Of a DNA stretch of 64,000 nucleotides, positions 9,088 to 17,817 are shown one piece after another; position 1 is the first letter of the stretch; the number at the start of each line of letters is the position of its first letter. Location: contig JAEEVA010000002.1 in NCBI GenBank assembly GCA_016286995.1, positions 79,396 to 143,395 on the forward strand, written 5' to 3'. The translations under genes were made by a program, and so were the position numbers. The notes under the pieces were generated by a model, which saw nothing but the letters and a program-made list of their open reading frames with translations, searched no databases and was not told the origin of the DNA. The stretch is from Prevotella sp. Lineage in GTDB: Bacteria; Bacteroidota; Bacteroidia; Bacteroidales; Bacteroidaceae.

Positions 9088-9668
9088 ACGAGAACGATAC
9101 TTTGAACAGGATGTGGTGAGATGGTTGAGTCTGGGAAGTAGTAGCCCAGCTTCAACACGAAACTGATGGGTGTGCCTTCTTTCACTTCGGCACCGGTAGG
9201 CTCTTCGTCGAGCATGCTGTCGAAAGTGCCGCCTACAGCTCCACGGATATGGTCAACGTAGGTCAGACCAGCATCTCCAATCGTAGCCAGACAGGCATTG
9301 ATGAAAGGAAGCTGTGTGACGAGGAAGCGCTCTATGTTCGCTGCCAGCTTGACGATATCCTCGTTGTCACTGTCTATTTGGGGCTTGTCGCCATCTGTTG
9401 CCAGCCATTTGATGAGCGGTTGCAGCTCCTTGCGGTAACGGCGTAGCTCATAAATGCGGTCGTTAAGAGTCAGGAAAGCACTGATAGCTTCGTTATACAC
9501 CATCATCTGCTCAGCCGATAGGCGACTTCCTGTCTCATCTGCCTCTTGTTCCCTTTTCTGACGTTTTTTCTCACGAATCTTGACAATGGCAGTAGCGCCT
9601 GCAGCAACAGCTGTAATACCTAGGGTTGCCAGCGCTGCCCATGCTGATTTTTTGTTTCTTAATTCCAT
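9084..9668 (-). CDS. Membrane-anchored protein of unknown function coupled to the ADP-forming CoA ligase
   Basis: This 194-aa protein has one N-terminal hydrophobic helix (AWAALATLGITAVAAGATAIV) followed by a strongly basic KIREKKRQKREQE stretch. That suggests an inner-membrane anchor with a cytoplasmic body. The rest is mainly helical (LTLNDRIYELRRYRKELQPLIKWL) with a short C-terminal strand region. I recognise no family or active site. The gene shares an ATGA overlap with the CoA ligase gene and is the first gene of that operon, so a role tethering or serving that enzyme is possible but unproven. The promoter at 9700-9707 gives a leader of about 25 nt. Confidence 0.7.
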   Translation of the reverse strand: MELRNKKSAWAALATLGITAVAAGATAIVKIREKKRQKREQEADETGSRLSAEQMMVYNEAISAFLTLNDRIYELRRYRKELQPLIKWLATDGDKPQIDSDNEDIVKLAANIERFLVTQLPFINACLATIGDAGLTYVDHIRGAVGGTFDSMLDEEPTGAEVKEGTPISFVLKLGYYFPDSTISPHPVQSIVLV

Positions 9669-9699
9669 CTGTTTTCGTTATAGTTTTGTAAGTTTCCTG

Positions 9700-9759
9700 C
9701 AAAGATAATAAATAATTGACAATTGACAATTGATAATTGATATTTTTTTAGTATTTTTG
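9700..9759. promoter_or_regulatory. Divergent promoters sharing a heptamer array
   Basis: The minus-strand -7 box is TATCTTTG (9707-9700), serving the 194-aa gene. The plus-strand -7 box is TATTTTTG (9752-9759), serving the MATE gene. Between them lies an array of aattgac, aattgac, aattgat, aattgat (9714-9741). It offers an ATTG about 19 bp from each -7 box, so both -33 elements would come from the array. The MATE start at 9768 lies only 8 bp beyond its -7 box. Confidence 0.6.
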
Positions 9760-9767
9760 CCTTCGAA

Positions 9768-11072
9768 ATGCGAAAAAGAGACCAACAGATACTAAAAATA
9801 GCCCTACCGACCATCGTTACCAACATCACTGTGCCGTTGTTGGGACTGGTTGATACTGCCATCGTGGGACACATGGGGAGTGCCGTCTACATCGGAGCAT
9901 TGGCTGTGGGTTCCATGATCTTCAATCTGCTCTACTGGCTCTTTGGCTTTCTGAGAATGGGTACCAGCGGTATGACGGCGCAAGCACGTGGACGCCGCGA
10001 TTTTCAGGAGATATCACACCTGTTGGTGCGTTCGCTGATGGTAGGTGGCATCATTGCCTTGCTCATCCTGTTGTTGCAAAAACCGCTGTGTCAGCTGATG
10101 CTGTGGCTCATCACACCTACTGCCGATGTCCGTCCGCTGGCTGTCACCTATTATACCATTGTGGTATGGGGTGCTCCGGCATCCCTATGCCTGTTCAGCC
10201 TGACGGGGTGGTTTATCGGTATGCAGAATACGCTCATTCCAATGTTTGTCTCTATCACTCAGAATGTGGTGAATATCCTGGTATCGCTGCTGTTGGTCTA
10301 CGTGCTGCACATGAAGGTCGAGGGGGTGGCATTGGGTACGGTCATTGCACAATATACTGGTTTGTTGATAGCATTATTGCTGCTGTGCCATCACTATCGT
10401 AAGGTCATCAGCTTCAAGTGGGCCTCGTTGTCTCATCTTACAGATTTCACCGACTTCCTGCGTGTCAATCGCGACATCTTCCTACGTACGCTGTTTCTGG
10501 TGGCCGTCAATCTCTACTTTACCTCGGTGGGAGCCCGTCAGGGAGCTACCGTTTTGGCTGTCAATACTTTACTGTTGCAGCTCTACCTGCTGTTCTCCTA
10601 TGTTCTCGATGGCTTTGCATTCGCTGGTGAAGCTTTAGGTGGCCGCTATTGGGGAGCACGCGATACCGTTGCCTTCCGCGATGTCGTACGCCATCTGTTC
10701 TGGTGGGGTGCCCTGATGACCGTGCTGTTTACGGCGGTTTACGTCATTGGCGGCCTGCCGTTCCTGCATCTGCTAACCAATGAGGCAATGGTGGTGGAAG
10801 CCTCCCGCCACTACGTCTGGTGGGCCTATCTCATTCCTGCAGCAGGTGTCGCGGCCTTCGTATGGGACGGTATATTCATCGGCATCACCCAGACGCGGGG
10901 CATGCTGTTGTCGTCAGCCCTTGCCGCTATGGTGTTTTTCCTGACAGCCACCCTCTTGTACAACCTGATGGGAAATCACGCATTATGGCTGGCGATGGTC
11001 CTTTATCTGGCCATTCGTGGCTTGGTGCAGACCGTTATCTATTGGCAAAGATGCTTAATAATTGATAATTGA
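9768..11072 (+). CDS. MATE-family efflux transporter (DinF-like)
   Basis: This 434-aa integral membrane protein has about 12 hydrophobic helices and the MATE hallmark near the N-terminus (ALPTIVTNITVPLLGLVDTAIVGHMG). A second half repeats the fold (residues about 230-430). It would export cationic or xenobiotic compounds by Na+ or H+ antiport across the inner membrane. The N-terminal motif and absence of an alternative start support the ATG at 9768, which leaves almost no untranslated leader after the -7 box. The C-terminal LIIDN and stop are encoded by a heptamer array. Substrates cannot be inferred. Confidence 0.93.
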   Translation: MRKRDQQILKIALPTIVTNITVPLLGLVDTAIVGHMGSAVYIGALAVGSMIFNLLYWLFGFLRMGTSGMTAQARGRRDFQEISHLLVRSLMVGGIIALLILLLQKPLCQLMLWLITPTADVRPLAVTYYTIVVWGAPASLCLFSLTGWFIGMQNTLIPMFVSITQNVVNILVSLLLVYVLHMKVEGVALGTVIAQYTGLLIALLLLCHHYRKVISFKWASLSHLTDFTDFLRVNRDIFLRTLFLVAVNLYFTSVGARQGATVLAVNTLLLQLYLLFSYVLDGFAFAGEALGGRYWGARDTVAFRDVVRHLFWWGALMTVLFTAVYVIGGLPFLHLLTNEAMVVEASRHYVWWAYLIPAAGVAAFVWDGIFIGITQTRGMLLSSALAAMVFFLTATLLYNLMGNHALWLAMVLYLAIRGLVQTVIYWQRCLIIDN

Positions 11073-11087
11073 TGATGGACAATTGGC
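11060..11087. repeat. Heptamer array across the MATE stop codon
   Basis: The units are aattgat, aattgat, gatggac, aattggc. The TGA stop of the MATE gene lies in the second unit. Confidence 0.75.
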
Positions 11088-11097
11088 ATTTATTTCG

Positions 11098-11105
11098 TAA
11101 TTTTG
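11098..11105 (+). promoter_or_regulatory. -7 box for the alpha-2-macroglobulin gene
   Basis: TAATTTTG fits TAnnTTTG and lies 17 bp before the ATG at 11123. A consensus TTTG at the expected distance is not present; the heptamer array just upstream offers only TTGA or TTGG. Confidence 0.5.
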
Positions 11106-11122
11106 TACCTTAGTAATTATAT

Positions 11123-14100
11123 ATGCGTATGAAACGGATAATATTGATCATGATGGCAGCGATGCTGCTCATACCTATGGGAATATTTGGACAGACATAT
11201 CAACAACTCTGGAAACAGGTGAAGCAGGCTCAGGATAAAGACCTGCCGCAGACAGCCATCCAGCATCTGAAGCAGATTGAGGAAAAGTCTCGGAAAGAGC
11301 GTGCCTACGGACAATTGCTGAAGGCTATATTGCTCACTTCACAACTACAGGCCGAGGTGGCCCCCGACTCCCTGCTGCCAGCCGTTTCCCGACTGGAGGA
11401 AGAAGCCCGGCAGACACAGGATGAGGCCCTGAAGGCCGTCTACTGTTGTGTGCTGTCAAAGGTTTACGAGGATAATAGCCGTCAGTTGGGCGATGAGGCT
11501 GATGCTACAGCCCAGGCCTATCACCAGCAGGCCTTGTCAAAGCCTGAGGTGCTTGCCAGCGTGAAGGCGGATAGCTACGAACCTTTTGTCATCAAGGGTA
11601 AGGATAGCAAGACGTACTATAACGACGACCTGCTGAGCGTCATTGGTGCGGAACTTGATGACTGGCAACTTTTGCACCATTACTATACGAAGGCTGGCAA
11701 TCGTCAGGCAGCCTGTTTGACGGGAGTATCGGCTTTCAACGATATTGCCGCCCTTGACTCGTTGTCTGAGGTTTATGGCGATCTGCCTGAAGCGTGTGAG
11801 ATAGCCATCAAACGGTATGGCCTGATGGATGATGAGCACTATACACCTGCCCAGAAGGCCGACTACCTGCGTCAGTCCCTCAGGAAGTGGGGTTCATGGT
11901 CGCGAGCCAATGACCTGCGCAATTCGGAGAGTACCCTGACCCGTCCCATGTTCCAGGCTTTGATGCCCAAAGACGTGGCGATGCCTCTGGAGTCCCAGAC
12001 CATCAAGCTGTCTTCCCTGCGCAACATCCAGCAGTTGACAATACGCGTTTATCAGACACCGTTGAAGGGCGATACTAAAATCAATCTCAACGACGAGAAG
12101 GAATACAAGAAGCTGAAGTCACAGCTGAAGGAGTTGCCGGACAAGTCGCGTACGCTGACCTTTGCATCTCATCCAGACTACGAGTTCTTTGAGGACTCGC
12201 TGGAACTCGCTGGCCTGCCTGCTGGCATCTATCTGGTGGAGTTCAATAGCCCCCAGGTGGCGACTGACCGTGAACTCTATTTTGTGTCAGGTGTGCGTCT
12301 GCTGTCACAGCCGATGCCTGAGGACAGAACACGCTATGTAGTGGTCGATGCTTCTACAGGACAGCCCATTACCAACGCTACCTTGCAGCTGTCGTACCGT
12401 TCGGGTTGGAAACTGCCTGCCAAGAAGGTGGACCAGGCTTGTGACATGCAGGGCGAGGTCGTGGTCACACATGATGACAGAATGCCCTCGGAGGTCTTTG
12501 TCTATACTCCTTCCGACAGCTATTGTCCGTCAGTCAACGGCTATGGTCGCTACTCTTATTATGAGCGTGAGTACGACAACGAACATACCAGCCTATTTAC
12601 CGACCGTAGCATCTACCGTCCAGGACAAACGGTATATGTCAGCGCCATCGTATGGCAGGAACAGAGTGTCATCGACAATGTGGCTAAAGAGAATCGTGTG
12701 GTCAGAATGGAACTGCGCGATGCCAACTACAAACTCGTGGCAGAAAAGTCACTGACGACAGACCGCTTTGGTAAGTGCTCGACGGAATTTACCCTGCCTA
12801 CAGGACTGTTGAACGGACGTTTCACCATCCGCGCCAACAATAGCAGCACCAGTTTCAGCGTCGAGGAATATAAGCGCCCGACGTTCCAGGTGGAGTTTCC
12901 GGAATACAAGGAATCCTATCAGGCCGGCGACACCGTTCGTGCACAGGGCAAGGCCATGAGCTATGCCGGTGTACCCGTTCAGGATGCGAAGGTCAAGTAT
13001 ACCGTCAAGCGTCGAGTGGCTTTTTGGTGGATGTCGTATTCCTGGTATTGGGGCGGTGGCTACTTTGGCCGAGGCCTACAAGAGGAAGTGCTGAAGGAAG
13101 GCGAGGCCATCACAGCCGACGACGGCACTTTCGAAGTGGAGATACCCATGTTGCTGCCCGATGACAACAAGTCCGCACGGATGTACTACAACTTTGTCGT
13201 TGAGGCCGACGTGACGGATATGGCTGGTGAGACGCACAACGGTACGATGTCGTTGCCGTTGGGTACGAAACCTACCGCCCTGACCTGTAACCTGCCACAA
13301 CAGGTACGCAGCGACCAGTTGCCTGATGTGACGTTTTCACGTCGTAACGCAGCAGGCAAGGAGATTGCAGGTACTGTGAAATACCGTCTTGATGGTGGCA
13401 AATGGAAAGAGTGTGCCGCCAATGTTCAATGTTCAATCTTCAATGTTCAATTAAAAAGCGGTGAACACCGCTTAGAAGCCATCTGCGAAGCAGACAGCAT
13501 TGACATGAAGTTCGTGGTCTTTGGGCTTGACGACAAACGTCCTGCCACTACGACCCACGACTGGTTCTATGTGTCGCATAGCCAATTCCCCAGCGATGGC
13601 ACGCCTGCAACGATACAGGTGGGTTCCAGCGATCCCAACCTGCATATCGTCTATGCCATCTATGCCGGCAACAAGGTCGTTGAGAGTGGTGTTTTAAAAG
13701 AGAATGCTTCGCTGTATAATCGCAAGTTGAAATATCGGGAAGAGTATGGCAACGGCCTGTTGCTCAGCTTTGCCTGGATAAAGAACGGTGTATGCTATTC
13801 TCATCAGCAAACCATCACTCGTCCGATGCCCGACAAGAAGCTACGTCTGACGTGGGAAACATTCCGCGACCGTCTGACACCTGGTCAGCAGGAGGAGTGG
13901 CGCCTGAAGATTGTAAATCCTGACGGCACACCGGCTGATGCCTCGCTGATGGCGGTACTCTATGACAAGAGTCTCGACCAGATTAAGAGCCACCAGTGGT
14001 CGTTCTCACCCACGTCCTACTTGCCGCAGCCGTCAACATCGTGGCAGACCCGTTACAGCAACAGCCTGTCGTGGTCGGCCTACCAACCGTATAAAACGCC

Positions 14101-16660
14101 GCTGCATGTCAGCTATTTGGAATTCAGTCGTTTCGATGACAGCGTTTATCCACGCTTCAGTCCGTATAGAATAAGGGTTCGGGGGACTGGACGTTCTGCC
14201 AGACTCATGAAGTCGGCGGCTGTTGTAGAGGAAGCTGCTGCCGTTGGCTCCTTCGACGTGATGGGCAATGCAGAGAATGTGGAATTATCAGCACTTGCCG
14301 AGAATAAGGAGGTGCTGAAGGCCAAGGAAGTGGTAGCAGAGGACGAGGGGGCTGAGGCTGAGCCTCAGCATACGGAACAGGAGGTGCAGATGCGTGAGAA
14401 CCTCAATGAAACGGCGTTCTGCTATCCCCTGCTGGCCACCGACGAACAGGGGCAGGTGGTGTTGAAGTTCACGCTGCCAGAGAGTCTGACCACCTGGCGC
14501 TTCATGGGCGTGGCCAATACGCCACAGATGCTGTATGGCAGCATCGAGGGTGAGGCTGTGGCCCAGAAGGATGTGATGATTCAACCCAATATTCCGCGTT
14601 TCATCCGTGTGGGTGATGAAGCACAGATCTCTGCCCGTATCTTCAATACAGGTGACAAGGCTGTCAATGGTAAGACGAAGCTGCAATTGCTTGATCCAGA
14701 GACGAATGCTGTTGTCTTTGAACAGGAACAGCCCTTCGCTATAGAAGCTGGCAAGACGGCATCGGCAACGTTTAATGTGCAGCATACAACGTTTGACACT
14801 TCCCTGCTTATCTGCAGAGTTTCTGCTGTTGGCAACGGCTTCAGCGATGGTGAGCAGCACTATCTGCCCATCCTGCCTGACAGAGAATATGTCACCAAGA
14901 CCGTTCCCTACACCCAGCATGAGCCTGGTGTGAAGACCATCGATCTGACGAAGCTCTTCCCAGAGGGTACCACTCAGCAGAAGCTGACTATCGAATACAC
15001 CAACAATCCTGCGTGGCTGATGGTTCAGTCGCTGTCGTTGGTGGGACAGCCGTGGGAACATAGTGCCATCGATCAGGCTGCCAGCTATTACAGTAATCTG
15101 CTGGCCAAGACCCTGCTCGACATGACCCCGCAGGCCAAGACCGTGTTTGAACAATGGAAGCGCGAACAGGGCGACGAGACGTCCCTGCACTCACAATTGG
15201 AGAAGAACCAAGAGCTGAAAGACCTCGTGTTGGTGGAAACACCGTGGGTGGCTGCTGCCGACCGTGAGCATGAACAGAAACAGCGCTTAAGTGACTTCTT
15301 CGACGAGAACGCTATCACCAACCGATTGGCTATGGCTCTTGAGAAGCTCGGAAAGTTGCAGAACGGCGACGGCTCCTTCTCATGGTATCCTGGCATGCGC
15401 GGCAGTACGAGCATCACGGTGGCCATTGAGGAGATGCTGGTACGCCTGAACAAGATGGTTGGCCAGCAGAACGACACCCGTCAGTTGCAGGACAAGGCCT
15501 TCAAGTTTATCGGCAAGGAGATGATTGACCTCGTGAAGGAGTTGAAGAAGCAGGAGAAGAAAGGTCATAAGCCATCGTTCCCGTCGTTTACGGCCCTGCG
15601 CTGGCTCTATCTGTGTGCCCTGGACGGTCGTCAGCTGTCAACGGATGTGCAGCAGTCCAACGACTACCTGATTGCCTTGCTGAAGAAGGATATCAAGAAC
15701 CAGACCATCTATGAGAAAGCCCTTACGGCTATTGTTCTCTCCAAGCACGGAGAAACCAAGAAGGCCGCCGAGTATGTGCAGAGTCTGAAGGAATATACCG
15801 TGTTTACCGAAGAGATGGGACGTTACTACGATACCCGTCGGGCTTCGTATTCGTGGTACGATTACAAGATACCCACTGAGGTGGCAGCCATCGAGGCCAT
15901 CCAGATGGTGACGCCTCAGGATGTGCAGACTGTTGACGAGATGCGCCGCTGGCTGTTGCAGGAGAAGCGCACACAGGCTTGGGGAACACCCATCAACAGC
16001 GTCAATGCCATCTATGCATTCCTTAACGGTAATAGCACCACGCTGACCACCGCACAATCCGCTACCGTCCTCGCCATCGACGGCTCACCTGTCGATATTC
16101 CACAGGCTACTGCCGGTATCGGCTATGTGAAGACTGCCATCCAGCAGCCCGAGGGTAAGACGTTTACGGCTACGAAAACCAGCGAGGGTACGTCGTGGGG
16201 CGCTGTCTATGCACAGTTCCTGCAGAAAACCAGTGAGGTGGAGCAGAGCAATAGCGGCATTACCGTCAAGCGAGAGGTGATGATTGCGGCAAAACCAGGC
16301 GAGAAGATGATTGCGGGTAAACCGCAATCCACGCTGCATGTTGGTGACCGCATCAAGATTCGCATTACCATCGACACCACGCGCGACCTCGACTTCGTAC
16401 AAGTGGTCGACCGTCGTGCGGCTTGCATGGAACCTGTTCGTCAGCTCTCCGGCTACCAGAACGGAGCCTATGTGTCGCCCAAGGACTATGCAACGAATTA
16501 CTATTACTACGGACTGGCCAAGGGTCGTCACGTGATAGAGACAGAATACTACATCGACCGTGAAGGCACCTACGAGAGCGGTACGCTCACCGTGGGTTGT
16601 GCCTACGCTCCTGAATATAGGGCTACAGCACCGTCGGTTACTTTAAAGGTAAAAGAGTAA
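11123..16660 (+). CDS. Large bacterial alpha-2-macroglobulin family protein
   Basis: This 1845-aa protein has an N-terminal hydrophobic signal (KRIILIMMAAMLLIPMGIFG), so it acts in the periplasm or at the outer membrane. After a helical N-terminal region come macroglobulin domains (MG2-like TSLFTDRSIYRPGQTVYVSA near residue 490), the A2M domain near 1090-1190 (LPESLTTWRFMGVANTP) and an alpha-toroid near 1300-1620. The site where family members can carry the CxEQ thioester here reads QPWEHSAIDQAASYY without the Cys-Glu-Gln set, so covalent trapping of proteases is unlikely. Roles in envelope defence or quality control are known for relatives; this one is inferred. A heptamer array encodes residues 766-777. 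Confidence 0.92.
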   Translation: MRMKRIILIMMAAMLLIPMGIFGQTYQQLWKQVKQAQDKDLPQTAIQHLKQIEEKSRKERAYGQLLKAILLTSQLQAEVAPDSLLPAVSRLEEEARQTQDEALKAVYCCVLSKVYEDNSRQLGDEADATAQAYHQQALSKPEVLASVKADSYEPFVIKGKDSKTYYNDDLLSVIGAELDDWQLLHHYYTKAGNRQAACLTGVSAFNDIAALDSLSEVYGDLPEACEIAIKRYGLMDDEHYTPAQKADYLRQSLRKWGSWSRANDLRNSESTLTRPMFQALMPKDVAMPLESQTIKLSSLRNIQQLTIRVYQTPLKGDTKINLNDEKEYKKLKSQLKELPDKSRTLTFASHPDYEFFEDSLELAGLPAGIYLVEFNSPQVATDRELYFVSGVRLLSQPMPEDRTRYVVVDASTGQPITNATLQLSYRSGWKLPAKKVDQACDMQGEVVVTHDDRMPSEVFVYTPSDSYCPSVNGYGRYSYYEREYDNEHTSLFTDRSIYRPGQTVYVSAIVWQEQSVIDNVAKENRVVRMELRDANYKLVAEKSLTTDRFGKCSTEFTLPTGLLNGRFTIRANNSSTSFSVEEYKRPTFQVEFPEYKESYQAGDTVRAQGKAMSYAGVPVQDAKVKYTVKRRVAFWWMSYSWYWGGGYFGRGLQEEVLKEGEAITADDGTFEVEIPMLLPDDNKSARMYYNFVVEADVTDMAGETHNGTMSLPLGTKPTALTCNLPQQVRSDQLPDVTFSRRNAAGKEIAGTVKYRLDGGKWKECAANVQCSIFNVQLKSGEHRLEAICEADSIDMKFVVFGLDDKRPATTTHDWFYVSHSQFPSDGTPATIQVGSSDPNLHIVYAIYAGNKVVESGVLKENASLYNRKLKYREEYGNGLLLSFAWIKNGVCYSHQQTITRPMPDKKLRLTWETFRDRLTPGQQEEWRLKIVNPDGTPADASLMAVLYDKSLDQIKSHQWSFSPTSYLPQPSTSWQTRYSNSLSWSAYQPYKTPLHVSYLEFSRFDDSVYPRFSPYRIRVRGTGRSARLMKSAAVVEEAAAVGSFDVMGNAENVELSALAENKEVLKAKEVVAEDEGAEAEPQHTEQEVQMRENLNETAFCYPLLATDEQGQVVLKFTLPESLTTWRFMGVANTPQMLYGSIEGEAVAQKDVMIQPNIPRFIRVGDEAQISARIFNTGDKAVNGKTKLQLLDPETNAVVFEQEQPFAIEAGKTASATFNVQHTTFDTSLLICRVSAVGNGFSDGEQHYLPILPDREYVTKTVPYTQHEPGVKTIDLTKLFPEGTTQQKLTIEYTNNPAWLMVQSLSLVGQPWEHSAIDQAASYYSNLLAKTLLDMTPQAKTVFEQWKREQGDETSLHSQLEKNQELKDLVLVETPWVAAADREHEQKQRLSDFFDENAITNRLAMALEKLGKLQNGDGSFSWYPGMRGSTSITVAIEEMLVRLNKMVGQQNDTRQLQDKAFKFIGKEMIDLVKELKKQEKKGHKPSFPSFTALRWLYLCALDGRQLSTDVQQSNDYLIALLKKDIKNQTIYEKALTAIVLSKHGETKKAAEYVQSLKEYTVFTEEMGRYYDTRRASYSWYDYKIPTEVAAIEAIQMVTPQDVQTVDEMRRWLLQEKRTQAWGTPINSVNAIYAFLNGNSTTLTTAQSATVLAIDGSPVDIPQATAGIGYVKTAIQQPEGKTFTATKTSEGTSWGAVYAQFLQKTSEVEQSNSGITVKREVMIAAKPGEKMIAGKPQSTLHVGDRIKIRITIDTTRDLDFVQVVDRRAACMEPVRQLSGYQNGAYVSPKDYATNYYYYGLAKGRHVIETEYYIDREGTYESGTLTVGCAYAPEYRATAPSVTLKVKE
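13420..13452. repeat. In-frame heptamer array (caatgtt x4) inside the macroglobulin gene
   Basis: Units caatgtt, caatgtt, caatctt, caatgtt encode NVQCSIFNVQ between two beta-rich segments. The unit is the same CAATGKT type as in the GH94 and GH31 genes. Confidence 0.85.
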
Positions 16661-16706
16661 AAAGGTAAAGAAGTAAAAAGGTAAAAGGTAAAGAAAGAGT
16701 AAGAGA
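16644..16706. repeat. Irregular ggtaaaa array between the macroglobulin and DUF1573 genes
   Basis: Degenerate 7-9 bp units (ggtaaaa, gagtaaaaa, ggtaaaga, agtaaaaa, ggtaaaa and so on) run from the last codons of the macroglobulin gene, including its TAA, to just before the next ATG. Confidence 0.65.
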
Positions 16707-16710
16707 AGAT

Positions 16711-17814
16711 ATGAAGCAAAACAATGTAAGAATCATGAGGGTGAATGGTATGGTAAGAGGCGTTTTACTGTTTTACCTGTTGACCATTCTTCCTTTATCT
16801 GTTGCTGCCCAGAAGCTCACGATTGAGAAAACAACGGTAGACATCGGACGCATGGGCTATCAGAAACCCGTGACGGCCGTCTTCGAATGTCGCAACAAAG
16901 GCAATCGCCGCCTGCGTATCGAGGATGTCAAGCCCGACTGCTACTGTACGACGGTAGACTTCCCACGGGGTGAGATTGGTTCTGGCGACAAGTTCCAGAT
17001 TACGATGACTTATAATGGCCGTCAGTTAGGGCATTTCAACCATCAGGCAGCCATTATCAGCAACGCCTCGAAGAAGCCCGTCTACATCACGATGAAGGGT
17101 GTGGTGCTGGAACACTATGTCGACCTGTCTGCAAACTTCCCTATTGATATGGGTGACCTACGTCTCGACAAGAACGAGTTGGAGTTTGATGATGTCAGCC
17201 GTGGTGACCAGCTGGTGCAGGAGTTATACATCTATAACAATGGTACTTGCGACTATCATCCTAACTTGATGCATCTGCCGCCATATCTTACGGCAACTGT
17301 ATTTCCTGAGCGGCTGACTTCGGGCGAGGTAGGCATTATTACGGTGACCCTCAACTCGTCGCTGTTGCACGACTATGGCCTGACGCAGACGTCTGTCTAT
17401 CTTGCTGGCAATCCTGGCGACAAGGTGCGTCCAGACCACGAGATCGGTGTCTCTGCCGTACTGTTGCCTCCTGTCACGGGATTCACCGAAGCCCAGAAGC
17501 AGCGTGCAGCTAAGATGCTACTGTCGAGGGAACAGGTGTCCATCGACTTCGAGGGCAAGACTAAGAAGACCGAAATCATTGACATTACCAATACGGGACA
17601 CTCCGAACTGGTCATCTCATCCCTGCAGATGTTCACCCCTGGTCTGCGCATCTCGCTGGCTAAGAGTCGTCTGTCGCCTGGTGAAACCACTAAGCTGAAG
17701 ATTACCGCCATCCGCAACGACCTTCAGAAGGTGCGTACTCGTCCGCGCATTCTCATGATCAGCAACGACCCCAACAAGCCCAAAGTGACGATAGAAATAC
17801 AAATTAAGAATTAA
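16711..17814 (+). CDS. Exported DUF1573-domain protein
   Basis: This 367-aa protein has an N-terminal signal (GVLLFYLLTILPLSVAAQ). The real start could be the ATG at 16711, 16735 or 16750, all in frame; the last gives a compact signal peptide. The mature part opens with a DUF1573 immunoglobulin-like domain (VDIGRMGYQKPVTAVFECRNKGNRRLRIEDVKPDCYCT). A second similar domain lies near 275-365 (VSIDFEGKTKKTEIIDITNTG). DUF1573 proteins are abundant periplasmic or surface proteins of Bacteroidota with no settled function. The gene follows the macroglobulin gene by 50 bp and precedes meaB by 3 bp, so it is probably in one transcript with both. Confidence 0.85.
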   Translation: MKQNNVRIMRVNGMVRGVLLFYLLTILPLSVAAQKLTIEKTTVDIGRMGYQKPVTAVFECRNKGNRRLRIEDVKPDCYCTTVDFPRGEIGSGDKFQITMTYNGRQLGHFNHQAAIISNASKKPVYITMKGVVLEHYVDLSANFPIDMGDLRLDKNELEFDDVSRGDQLVQELYIYNNGTCDYHPNLMHLPPYLTATVFPERLTSGEVGIITVTLNSSLLHDYGLTQTSVYLAGNPGDKVRPDHEIGVSAVLLPPVTGFTEAQKQRAAKMLLSREQVSIDFEGKTKKTEIIDITNTGHSELVISSLQMFTPGLRISLAKSRLSPGETTKLKITAIRNDLQKVRTRPRILMISNDPNKPKVTIEIQIKN

Positions 17815-17817
17815 GAT

